Below are positions 35,131 to 42,837 of a stretch of 64,000 nucleotides of DNA, in pieces (the first letter of the stretch is position 1; each line of letters opens with the position of its first letter). The stretch spans positions 1 through 64,000 of the forward strand of contig NZ_BOOQ01000055.1 in assembly GCF_016863315.1 (NCBI RefSeq), given 5' to 3'. Made by a program: the position numbers and the translations under genes. Source of the DNA: Planotetraspora silvatica (GTDB lineage Bacteria > Actinomycetota > Actinomycetes > Streptosporangiales > Streptosporangiaceae). Below the pieces are notes generated by a model that ran no database searches, was not told where the DNA came from, and worked only from the letters and a program-made list of their open reading frames with translations.

Positions 35131-36261
35131 TCAGGTCAGGAGCGGCGAGCGTTCGACGAACCAGACCAGACCGGCACCGGCGACGGCGACGGTCGCCGCG
35201 ACGGTGCCGAGCGTGAGAGCGCGGGCGGCGACCGGCGTGGTCGCGGCCTTGCGCAGGAACAGCAACGCCGGGAAGGCGAGCGCGATGATCGTCAACTGGA
35301 CGAGTTCGATGCCGACGTTGAAGGAGACCAGGTCGGCCAGCGTCGAGAGCGACAGTGGCCCGTCGACGCTGAGCGCGCCCGCGAAGCCGAGCCCGTGCAG
35401 CAGCCCGAAGCCGAAGACCACGGGCAGCCGGTGGCTCGTCCTCGGCGAGAGCAGGTTGTCGACCGCGACGAACGCGATCGACAGCGCGATGAGCGGCTCG
35501 ACGATCCACCCCGGCACGCTGATCCAGCCGATCGCGGCCAGCACCAGGGTCACCGAGTGGGCGACCGTGAAGGCCGTGGCGACCTCGACGACGTCACGCA
35601 ACCGCTTCGCGCCCAGCAGCAGCGCCAGCAGGAACAGCATGTGGTCGAGCCCGGAGAGCAGGTGTTCCGCCCCGAGCCGGACGAACTGCGGGATCTCGCT
35701 GAGCAGGTCGGTGCGCCCCACCGTGACGCTGGTGCGGGCGGTGTCGAGCAACGTCGAACCGCGGCGGCCATCGATGTCGTAGGCCACCAACGTCTTGGTC
35801 TCGTCGACGACGCCGTCGGAGGCGCGGAAGATGTCGCTGCGGACGGTGAGCGCGCCGGACGCCGGGCAGCCGTAGGCGAGCGCGACCTGCACCGCGCCCG
35901 AGTCGGCGAGTTCGACGCGGGCGCCCTCCTCAGCGGTGCACCCGATCGAGCCTCGACTCAGCCGCAGCCGTTCGCCGACGTACGCCGCCACGTCGCTCGC
36001 GTGCGCGTCCAGTGAACTGCGCCGCACCTCGGTCGGCACCTCGGGGGCCGCGCCGTCGACGCCGACCGCGTCCGGGCTCAGGACACCGTCGAGACTCAGC
36101 AGCCGGGCGAGGGCGTCGTATTCCACGTCGACGACGGCGGCGACGTCGTCGCCCTGGCTGCGCAGGTCGACCGCGACCGAGGTCGCGCGGACGTGCGCCT
36201 GCGCCGGAGTGGCGATGAGGAGCACGGCGGCAAGGGCGGCGAGAAAGGCCAGCAGACGCAC
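35131..36261 (-). CDS. HupE/UreJ_2-like membrane protein
   Basis: 376 residues from the GTG at 36261 (GGAAG 9 nt upstream; the frame is open to 36354). A signal peptide ends at TPAQA-HVR. An extracytoplasmic domain of about 170 residues follows, with two Cys (GCTAEEG, GCPASG) possibly disulphide-linked. The membrane part has the HupE/UreJ_2 signature (HLLSGLDHMLFLLALLLG) plus VAHSVTL and FGLLHGLGFAGAL, with His/Asp residues fit for metal. The family is linked to nickel or cobalt handling but without biochemical proof for this subtype. It is the first gene of an operon with the metallophosphoesterase fusion. Confidence 0.82.
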   Translation of the reverse strand: MRLLAFLAALAAVLLIATPAQAHVRATSVAVDLRSQGDDVAAVVDVEYDALARLLSLDGVLSPDAVGVDGAAPEVPTEVRRSSLDAHASDVAAYVGERLRLSRGSIGCTAEEGARVELADSGAVQVALAYGCPASGALTVRSDIFRASDGVVDETKTLVAYDIDGRRGSTLLDTARTSVTVGRTDLLSEIPQFVRLGAEHLLSGLDHMLFLLALLLGAKRLRDVVEVATAFTVAHSVTLVLAAIGWISVPGWIVEPLIALSIAFVAVDNLLSPRTSHRLPVVFGFGLLHGLGFAGALSVDGPLSLSTLADLVSFNVGIELVQLTIIALAFPALLFLRKAATTPVAARALTLGTVAATVAVAGAGLVWFVERSPLLT

Positions 36262-36387
36262 AGGCGAGCACTTCCGTCGTAGGGGGAACGGCGGTCGTTC
36301 CCCAACCCTGCAGTGCTCGCTCCACGCCCGGCAACTCGAGACGGCCCAATTCACCGACCCTTCCGCCGCCGGTCACCAGCCGGCCGA

Positions 36388-36430
36388 AAGCCGGGTTTCT
36401 GGGCGCCGAAGCCGGGTTTCGAGGCCCGGC
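36388..36430 (-). terminator. Direct repeat and hairpin downstream of marR
   Basis: AAGCCGGGTTTC occurs twice (36388-36399 and 36409-36420), and GCCGGG (36411-36416) pairs with CCCGGC (36425-36430) in a small hairpin. It lies 44 nt past the end of the minus-strand MarR gene and may act as its terminator. Confidence 0.35.
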
Positions 36431-36473
36431 CACGAGGCTCGCGTACGAATCCGGGTGAGCCGGCGCGTTCCAG

Positions 36474-36953
36474 TCAGCGCCACGGCTCTTCGGGGGTGTC
36501 GATTCGCCGGTTGTGGTGGTCCAACAGCCTGGACAGCAGATCGGTCAACCGCAGTCGCTCCTCGGGTGACAGCGGAGCCAGGAGTTCGTCCTGGCGTTCG
36601 GCCAGCCGCTCCTCCAGTCGCCGCAGCTGCCGCGTGCCCGCGGCGGTCAGCGAGATGATGTTGCGCCGCCGATCGGAGGGGTCCGGGGCGCGCTCGACCA
36701 GTTTGCGATCGGCGAGCTCGTTGACCGTTGCGACCATATCGCTGAGGTGGATGCCGCTACGGCGGCCCAGCGCGGCCTGACTGGCCGGGCCGAGCTCCTC
36801 CAGCGTCGCCAGCAGGCGGTAGTGGTAACCGCGGGCGTGGACGGACGAGAACCCGTCGGCCACCAGGCGATGCGCGTGGTTGGCGGTCTGGGTGAGCAGC
36901 CAGCTGGGCAGGCTCTCCCACCTGGCGGGCGTCTCCTCGGATGGGTTCTCCAT
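36474..36953 (-). CDS. MarR-family transcriptional regulator
   Basis: 159 residues with a MarR winged helix: helix LLATLEELGPASQAALGRR, recognition region GIHLSDMVATVNELADRKLV (in pieces), and the wing with the conserved D-x-S-D-R-R-x-N-x-I-S-L-T pattern. It is transcribed away from the epoxide hydrolase gene, with 112 nt between their starts that hold an 11-bp palindrome. This is the usual layout of a repressor and its detoxification target. Confidence 0.9.
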   Translation of the reverse strand: MENPSEETPARWESLPSWLLTQTANHAHRLVADGFSSVHARGYHYRLLATLEELGPASQAALGRRSGIHLSDMVATVNELADRKLVERAPDPSDRRRNIISLTAAGTRQLRRLEERLAERQDELLAPLSPEERLRLTDLLSRLLDHHNRRIDTPEEPWR

Positions 36954-36964
36954 GTGGCAAGTCT

Positions 36965-36975
36965 AACGAATCGTT
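36965..36975. promoter_or_regulatory. Candidate MarR operator palindrome
   Basis: AACGA-A-TCGTT is a perfect palindrome around a single central base, 11 nt before the MarR ATG and within the divergent gap. A related AAACGTTGG at 37010-37018 may be a second half-site. Confidence 0.4.
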
Positions 36976-37065
36976 GGGGGCACTAATGATTGTGATATCG
37001 TTCGGGCATCAAACGTTGGCCGACCAAACATTTGAGTGCCGAATGAATCCCCTGGAGTCAAGAAA

Positions 37066-38148
37066 ATGATCAAGCCGTTCCGTATCGACATCCCCCAGGC
37101 CGACCTCGACGACCTGACCGACCGTCTCTCCCGCACCCGTTGGCCCAACGAGGTCGCCGACGCCGGGTGGGACTACGGCTTCCCGCTGGCGCGGCTCAAG
37201 GAACTGGCCGAATACTGGCGCACCGGCTACAACTGGCGCGAGCACGAGGCCAAGCTCAACGAGCTTCCGCACTTCACCACCGAGATCGACGGCCAGAACA
37301 TCCACTTCGTCCACGTCCGGTCTTCGAAACCGGACGCGCTCGCGCTGATCCTCACCCACGGCTGGCCCGGCTCGTTCCTGGAGTTCCTCGACGTGATCGA
37401 GCCGCTGTCGCGCGACTTTCATCTGGTGATTCCGTCCATCCCGGGTTTCGGCTTCTCCGGGCCGACCCACGAGCGCGGCTGGGATATCGTCCGGGTCGCG
37501 CGGGCCTGGGCTGAGCTGATGCGCCGTCTCGGGTACGAGCGCTATGGCGCGCAGGGTGGCGACTTCGGCTCGGGCATCTCGACGGCGCTCGGCGCGGTGG
37601 CCCCGGAGCAGGTCGTCGGGGTGCACATCAACTACCTGCCGACCCGGCCGGTCCCGGACGCCGACATCGAACTGTCCGAATCGGATGAAGCCCGGCTGGA
37701 CAAGATCAGGCAGCTGATGGCGAATCGTCCGCCGTACCAGGCTCTGCAGGCCACCACCCCGCAGACCATCGGCTACGCGCTGACCGACTCGCCGGTCGGC
37801 CAGCTGGCCTGGATCGCCGAGCGCTTCGCACAGTGGACGGACCCACGCTCGCAGATCAGTGACGAGCGGATGCTCACCGACATCTCGCTGTACTGGCTGA
37901 CCGCCACCGCGGCTTCCTCGGCGCGGCTGTCCCGCGAGACTCCGCGGCGGATCGAGCCGTGTCCGGTACCGGTCGGCGTGGCGGTGTTCGCGCACGACAT
38001 CACGCAGTCGGTGCGACCGCTGGCCGAGCGGCTGTACGACATCAGGCACTGGTCGGAGTTCGAGCGCGGCGGCCACTTCGCCGCGATGGAGGTGCCGGAG
38101 TTGCTCGCCGCGGACGTCCGGGACTTCTTCCTCACCCACATCAAGTAG
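37066..38148 (+). CDS. Epoxide hydrolase family protein (EHN domain)
   Basis: 360 residues from the ATG at 37066, downstream of GGAG. The N-terminal EHN lid domain is clear (FRIDIPQADLDDLTDRLSRT in part, DYGFPLARLKELAEYWRT). The catalytic set: oxyanion HGWPGSFLEF, nucleophile Asp in QGGDFGSGIS (consensus GGDWG), and His in GGHFAAMEVPE. This is the juvenile-hormone/microsomal type epoxide hydrolase family, widespread in actinobacteria; the substrate is unknown. It is divergent from the MarR regulator. Confidence 0.9.
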   Translation: MIKPFRIDIPQADLDDLTDRLSRTRWPNEVADAGWDYGFPLARLKELAEYWRTGYNWREHEAKLNELPHFTTEIDGQNIHFVHVRSSKPDALALILTHGWPGSFLEFLDVIEPLSRDFHLVIPSIPGFGFSGPTHERGWDIVRVARAWAELMRRLGYERYGAQGGDFGSGISTALGAVAPEQVVGVHINYLPTRPVPDADIELSESDEARLDKIRQLMANRPPYQALQATTPQTIGYALTDSPVGQLAWIAERFAQWTDPRSQISDERMLTDISLYWLTATAASSARLSRETPRRIEPCPVPVGVAVFAHDITQSVRPLAERLYDIRHWSEFERGGHFAAMEVPELLAADVRDFFLTHIK

Positions 38149-38366
38149 GACTACCGGGTCGCCACCGGCCAGGAGACACCGACGTCGAGCTCGGCGAGCA
38201 GGCATCCCAACTCGTAGCGGGAAAGCGCATCAACACCGCCACCTCATGTCTGGATATAGGTGATTCCTGGCCGGACGAAAGCAGCGCCGTACGCCGATCG
38301 ATGGGGAGCATGGAAGTAGGACAGACGGTCCACAGCCCGACATGATCCCCGGAAGGTCAGAGGTCA

Positions 38367-39005
38367 ATGCCAGAGGTCATCGCGGGGTTGGAGATTCCTG
38401 AGACAGCGGCAGTCGCCGAAGCGACCAGGCTCATCCAGGAGACGACCAGCCCCCTCATCTACCACCACTCCCGGCGGGTCTTCTTCTTCAGCCAGATCCA
38501 CGCCCACAAGCTCGGCGTGAAACCGGACCCGGAGCTGCTCTACCTGGCGACCATGTTCCACGACACCGGCCTCCTGACCCCCTTTTCCGACGTCGAGCAG
38601 CGCTTCGAAGTCGACGGCGCGGACCACGCGCGCAAATTCCTCCTGGACCGGGGCTTCTCGGCGGCCGCCGCCCAGACCGTCTGGACGGCGATCGCGCTGC
38701 ACACCACGCCGGGCATCCCCAGCCGGATGGCCCCGGAAATCGCGACCACGCACCTCGGCGTCCTGACCGACGTTCTCGGCTTCGGCCTGGACGGACTGGA
38801 ACACGATCAGCTGGGCGAAATCCTCGCCGTCCACCCACGAGGGGACTTCAAGAACGAGTTCCTGCGAGCCTACGTCGACGGGCTCAAGAACCGCCCCGAA
38901 ACCACGATCGGCACCGTGAACTCCGACGTGCTCGAGCACTTCGTCCCCGGCTTCCGGCGCACCACGACGGTCGAGCACATCATCGGCTCGCCCTGGCCGA
39001 GCTGA
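38367..39005 (+). CDS. HD-domain protein, cyanamide hydratase-like family
   Basis: 212 residues. HD motifs are H-x-x-R (YHHSRRVFFFSQ), HD in YLATMFHDTGLL, and a downstream His in TAIALHTTPG. The pattern (SPLIYHHSRRV, EVDGADHARKFL) matches the cyanamide hydratase-type subgroup of HD proteins. These use a metal centre to hydrate nitrile-like compounds in fungi; bacterial relatives are uncharacterised. A weak GAGG precedes the ATG. Confidence 0.78.
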   Translation: MPEVIAGLEIPETAAVAEATRLIQETTSPLIYHHSRRVFFFSQIHAHKLGVKPDPELLYLATMFHDTGLLTPFSDVEQRFEVDGADHARKFLLDRGFSAAAAQTVWTAIALHTTPGIPSRMAPEIATTHLGVLTDVLGFGLDGLEHDQLGEILAVHPRGDFKNEFLRAYVDGLKNRPETTIGTVNSDVLEHFVPGFRRTTTVEHIIGSPWPS

Positions 39006-39138
39006 CCGGCCATCACCCGGGGCCACGCGATGAACGGTGGGGCACTTCGACAACGGACGTGGTGCTTCATTCGTCCTGCCCGTCCGCGCCATCGTGCGGT
39101 TCCCGAGCATGCCGCGCTGAATCCGAAAGGATTATCAC

Positions 39139-39300
39139 ATGAGCAAGCCCGCCAGCAGCCCCCTGTCCGCCGAGACGGGTGAAGTTCGACATCGTCATGG
39201 CACCCGCCTAGGAAACCTCGGCCGCCGGCTGAAGTCGCGCGGAGTCGTCGAGCAGGAGGAAACGGGCGGGCCGCCATCCGGTTACCGTTGCTCCGCATGA
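39139..39300 (+). pseudogene. Possible remnant after the HD gene
   Basis: A short open frame (53 residues) starts at an ATG behind GAAAGG. In another frame the same DNA reads VKFDIVMAPA before a stop, a string like the first strand of DJ-1/PfpI-type proteins, which often accompany HD cyanamide hydratase-like genes. No complete protein exists here; a frameshifted start of a lost DJ-1-like gene is the best guess, at low confidence. Confidence 0.25.
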
Positions 39301-40214
39301 CTCACACCGAGACAGAGATCAACGCGGAGTTGGTTCGGGATCTGCTGCGCGATCAGCACCCCGACCTGGCCGATCGCCCGTTGCGGCTCGGCGCGCGTGG
39401 CTGGGACAACCAGCTCTGGCGGCTCGGCGACGACCTCGCCGTCCGGTTGCCCTGGGCGACGCAGTCCGCGGACGCGCTGCTGCGTAAAGAGCACACCTGG
39501 CTGCCCGTCCTCGCCCCGCGCCTTCCTCTGCCGGTTCCCGTTCCGCAGCGTCTCGGCGAGCCCTCCGCTCTGTTTCCGCGACCCTGGATCGTCACCACCT
39601 GGGTGCCGGGCGCACCTGCCGACCGCGCCCCCGTCACGCGCGCTGCGGAGGCGGCCGACGTCCTGGCCGCCTTCCTGACGGCTTTGCACCAACCCGCCCC
39701 CGATCAGGCGCCCGCCGGCCGGGACCGCGGAGGGCCGCTGGCCGACTACTCCGAGGGGTTCGTCAAGGGGCTCGCCTCGGCCACCGAGATGGGGTTGATC
39801 CCCGACCCGGACGCCGTCCGCGCGGTCTGGGACGACGCCGTCGCCGCGCCCGGCTGGGCCGGCCCGGCGCTATGGCTCCACGGCGACCTGCATCCGGCCA
39901 ACGTCCTCACCGCGGACGGCACCATCTGCGGCGTGATCGACTTCGGCGACCTCTTCGCGGGGGATCCGGCCGGCGACCTCGCCGCCGCCTGGAGCCTGCT
40001 GCCGGACGGCGCCGCCGACCGCTTTCATGACGCCTACCAGCCGGCCCCGGACGCCGCGACCCTGCGCCGCGCCCGCGGATGGGCGGTACGCCGCGCCCTC
40101 GGCGGCATCCATATCGGAGAAGCCGGCGTCCGCGGCCGCCCAGGCGGCAAGGCCACGTGGGGCCCACCCGCCCACGCCGCACTGCGACGCCTCATCGCAA
40201 CGGCCCATCGCTGA
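39297..40214 (+). CDS. Aminoglycoside phosphotransferase-family kinase
   Basis: 305 residues from the ATG at 39297 (a TTG at 39288 is the alternative). The N-terminal lobe (LRLGARGWDNQLWRLGDDL) and C-lobe motifs are complete: Brenner's motif LHGDLHPANVL and the DFG-like GVIDFGDLFAGDP. The protein family phosphorylates small molecules, including aminoglycosides and macrolides. The conserved pieces give no substrate, so a resistance role is only one option. It has no operon partner. Confidence 0.88.
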   Translation: MTHTETEINAELVRDLLRDQHPDLADRPLRLGARGWDNQLWRLGDDLAVRLPWATQSADALLRKEHTWLPVLAPRLPLPVPVPQRLGEPSALFPRPWIVTTWVPGAPADRAPVTRAAEAADVLAAFLTALHQPAPDQAPAGRDRGGPLADYSEGFVKGLASATEMGLIPDPDAVRAVWDDAVAAPGWAGPALWLHGDLHPANVLTADGTICGVIDFGDLFAGDPAGDLAAAWSLLPDGAADRFHDAYQPAPDAATLRRARGWAVRRALGGIHIGEAGVRGRPGGKATWGPPAHAALRRLIATAHR

Positions 40215-40293
40215 TCGATCGCCTCTCCACACGCTCGAATACCTTCGCGCCGTGAGCGGCAGTACGGCGACATCATCTGTCGCGATCAGGTGA

Positions 40294-41256
40294 CTACGGG
40301 GTCAGGACGATCCTCCCGAAAACCTCGCCGGCGTCCATCTTCTGGTGCGCCAGCACGGCCTGCTCCAGGGGCAGCACCTCGTGCACCACCGTCTGGAGCT
40401 CGCCACGACCCGCGGCGGCGAACTGCTCCATCCTCACCGCACGTCGAGCTGGCTCCGCTACCGTCGCGGCGCTGAAGGCGGCAAAGGACATCGACTTCTG
40501 GAATGCGGACATCAACCTCGTGCCGAAGTCTGCCCGCGGCTGGCCCCCGACTGCGCCGACAACCACGAGTCGGCCGTTGGGGTTGAGCCTGTCGAAGAAC
40601 GAAGGCATGTCTTCACCTGCTACGACGTCGATGATGACGTCGTAGCCCGGGGGATCGTCCGGCCCTCCTGCTCCTGAGCGGTCCAGCACGTGGGTCGCAC
40701 CGAGGTCGCGCAGTCGACGGCCACGCTCAGGGGAAGACGTGGTGACCGCCACGGCGCCGGCACCACCGCGAGCCGCGAGCTGGACCGTCATGATCCCGAT
40801 GCTGCCGGCCGCGCCGCGCACCAGCACGGCCTCGCCCGAAGAGAAGTGAGCATGGGCGAGACCGAAGTGGGCCACGACCCCGGAGCTTCCGAGCGTCACG
40901 GCGTCGACAGCGGAAAGGCTCGCCGGGAGGGGCAAGACCTCTCCGATCGGCGCAATCGCCTGCTCGACGTATCCGCCGCCCGTACCGGTGAACGCCCACA
41001 CGCGCTGCCCGACCCATGCGGGATCGACGCCATCGCCCACCGCGGTCACCGTCCCCGCCACCTCGCCTCCTGGGACATGACCTTCCCGGAAGCCGTAGGC
41101 GGCGAGAGCACCGCTTCGGATCATGACGTCGACGCCTCCGACGCCGATCGCCTCACTGGCGATCAACACCTGTCCCCGAGCGGGAACCGGTCCGGGGATG
41201 TCGATGACTGCCAGACCCTCGGGACCCCCGAACTCCTCGATCGCAACTGCCTTCAC
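40294..41256 (-). CDS. Zinc-independent quinone-oxidoreductase-like MDR enzyme
   Basis: 320 residues from the GTG at 41256, where the family pattern starts (VKAVAIEEFGGPEG); the TTG at 41280 is less likely. The NADPH-binding motif is in VLVRGAAGSIGIMTVQLAARGG, with a variant of AxxGxxG. The C-terminal proof (KMDAGEVFGRIVLTP) is typical. There are no zinc ligand cysteines, so it is a QOR-type reductase of quinones or enals. It is divergent from a TetR regulator, with a perfect 20-bp palindrome between them. Confidence 0.9.
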   Translation of the reverse strand: MKAVAIEEFGGPEGLAVIDIPGPVPARGQVLIASEAIGVGGVDVMIRSGALAAYGFREGHVPGGEVAGTVTAVGDGVDPAWVGQRVWAFTGTGGGYVEQAIAPIGEVLPLPASLSAVDAVTLGSSGVVAHFGLAHAHFSSGEAVLVRGAAGSIGIMTVQLAARGGAGAVAVTTSSPERGRRLRDLGATHVLDRSGAGGPDDPPGYDVIIDVVAGEDMPSFFDRLNPNGRLVVVGAVGGQPRADFGTRLMSAFQKSMSFAAFSAATVAEPARRAVRMEQFAAAGRGELQTVVHEVLPLEQAVLAHQKMDAGEVFGRIVLTP

Positions 41257-41321
41257 TGTCGTCACTCTTCGTGAGCTCAATCAAAGCCGCAGCTAGGCGA
41301 CCTCTGGTTGCTTGGGACGCT

Positions 41322-41341
41322 AACGGACGCCGGCGTCCGTT
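41322..41341. promoter_or_regulatory. TetR operator palindrome
   Basis: AACGGACGCC-GGCGTCCGTT is a perfect 20-bp palindrome, in the 101-nt gap between the TetR start (41358) and the oxidoreductase start (41256). It lies 16 nt before the TetR GTG, the classical place for autoregulation. Confidence 0.75.
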
Positions 41342-41357
41342 TAGCTAAAGTGAGAGA

Positions 41358-41927
41358 GTGGTCGACGATTTGCCTCAGAGGCTGCGTTCGGACGCGCTGG
41401 ACAACCGCGAGCGCATCCTCGACGCGGCTCGGGCACTGTTCGCAGCCGAAGGCATGGACGTGCCGATGCGCGAGATAGCCCGGCGCGCCGGGGTCGGCCC
41501 TGCCACCCTGTACCGCCGCTTCCCCACCAAGCAGGCGCTGGCCACCGAGGCCTTCACGGAGCAGATGCATGCGTGCCAGGTCATTGTCGAGGAGGGGCTC
41601 GCCGACCCGGATCCGTGGCACGGCCTGTGCCTCGTGATCGAGAAGCTCTGTGAGCTGCACGCACGAAACCGCGGCTTCACCACGGCGTTCACCTCGGCCT
41701 TCCCCCACGCCATCGATCTCGCCGCGGGACGCGAACACGCGCTCACCTCACTCGCCGAGCTCGCGCGCCGTGCAAAGGACACCGGCCACCTGCGGTCCGA
41801 CTTCGTCCTGGACGACCTCATCCTCATGCTGATGGCCAACGGCGGCCTGCACGCCACATCGCCAAACGCCCGGGTTGCCGCCTCCCGCCGCTTCGCCGCG
41901 CTCGCGATCCGGGCGTTTCGAGCTTGA
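41358..41927 (+). CDS. TetR-family transcriptional regulator
   Basis: 189 residues. The N-terminal helix-turn-helix is typical: RERILDAARALFAAEG, VPMREIARRAGVGPATLYRRFPTK (in pieces). The C-terminal ligand domain has the usual helices (LADLDPW-type, FTTAFTSAFPHAID). The GTG start at 41358 lacks a strong Shine-Dalgarno, but the operator sits just upstream. It is likely a repressor of the divergent quinone oxidoreductase and of itself. Confidence 0.92.
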   Translation: MVDDLPQRLRSDALDNRERILDAARALFAAEGMDVPMREIARRAGVGPATLYRRFPTKQALATEAFTEQMHACQVIVEEGLADPDPWHGLCLVIEKLCELHARNRGFTTAFTSAFPHAIDLAAGREHALTSLAELARRAKDTGHLRSDFVLDDLILMLMANGGLHATSPNARVAASRRFAALAIRAFRA

Positions 41928-42179
41928 TCGGCACTCACCGCGATGCCCCGTGCCGCCTCGTGATCATGTAAAGCATCAGACGGGGCCCGAATTGTCAGGC
42001 ATCAACCGAGGTCCGACAGGGCTGTAGCGACCATGGACGCCGGTGACAGTGGAGTGGGATCAGCGACACGCTGTTGATGGTCTTGAAATGAGTGCGGGCC
42101 TTCTGGCGTGGTGTGAGTCGACCAAGAAGCACGGCAGCAGCCGCCCGCCAGCACCGTCGCCTGCAAAAAGGACACAGTG

Positions 42180-42605
42180 ATGCCTCTTTGGCACGTCTAC
42201 CATCCCGTTGACACCTACACCGCGCAGCAGAAGGAGGAATTCGCTGCGGACGTCACACAGCACTACGTAGGTGCCGGTCTGCCGAGGTTCTACGTCGTCA
42301 CCCTCTTCCACGAGGTGCCCGAATCCTCGTTCCTGATCGGCGGCGAACCGTCGAACACCGCCGTACGAGTGGTGATCGAGCACCTCGCTCGCCAACCGCT
42401 GGATCCCGCCACGCGAAAGCGAATCGCCGAGGAGTTGAACCGCCTGCTGGCCCCCCACACCCGGGACCGGGGCCTGTACTGCGAGTTCCACATCGACGAG
42501 ACCCCCCGGGATCTGTGGATGATCGACGGGCTACGACCCCCTCCCGAGGGCAGCGAAGCCGAACAGCTTTGGGCACGCGAGAATCGGCCGGTTCCCTACT
42601 ACTGA
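42180..42605 (+). CDS. Tautomerase_3-like protein
   Basis: 141 residues starting M-P-L, with Pro2 as the presumed catalytic N-terminal proline after Met removal. The rest matches the fungal-type Tautomerase_3 / cis-CaaD-like group (PLWHVYHPVDTYTAQQK, GLPRFYVVTLFHEVP, GGEPSN). The ATG at 42180 (not the GTG at 42177) is needed to place the proline second; AAAGGAC stands 8 nt upstream. Substrate unknown. It is separated by 252 nt from the TetR gene and has no operon partner. Confidence 0.82.
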   Translation: MPLWHVYHPVDTYTAQQKEEFAADVTQHYVGAGLPRFYVVTLFHEVPESSFLIGGEPSNTAVRVVIEHLARQPLDPATRKRIAEELNRLLAPHTRDRGLYCEFHIDETPRDLWMIDGLRPPPEGSEAEQLWARENRPVPYY

Positions 42606-42756
42606 CCGGCAAGTGATTCGAGGGATCCGCTAAATGACACGCTCGCTATCGCCGACGGCTTCTTAGTGCGCAAACGAATAAACCCTCTCTTCGCACCTGG
42701 GGCTACGGCCCAGCACATGACTCTTTTTCTGCTCACTTTTCATGGTGTGTACGATC

Positions 42757-42785
42757 TTGTCAAGGTTTCTTTGGAGTGTTACCAA
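42757..42785 (+). promoter_or_regulatory. Possible promoter of the M36 protease gene
   Basis: TTGTCA (42757-42762) and TACCAA (42780-42785) are separated by 17 nt, in an AT-richer patch about 55 nt before the GTG. It is the best-looking sigma-70-like element in the 42606-42837 gap. Confidence 0.35.
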
Positions 42786-42837
42786 TATCAAGTTGGACGC
42801 TGCCAATGGCCCGTCACGTCCCATTCTGGAGGCATGT

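Noticed and set aside
30362-35782. Long plus-strand open frames (643 and 1138 residues)
   Set aside because: Antisense to the phosphoesterase fusion and HupE genes; low-complexity Val/Arg/Gly composition without any fold pattern.
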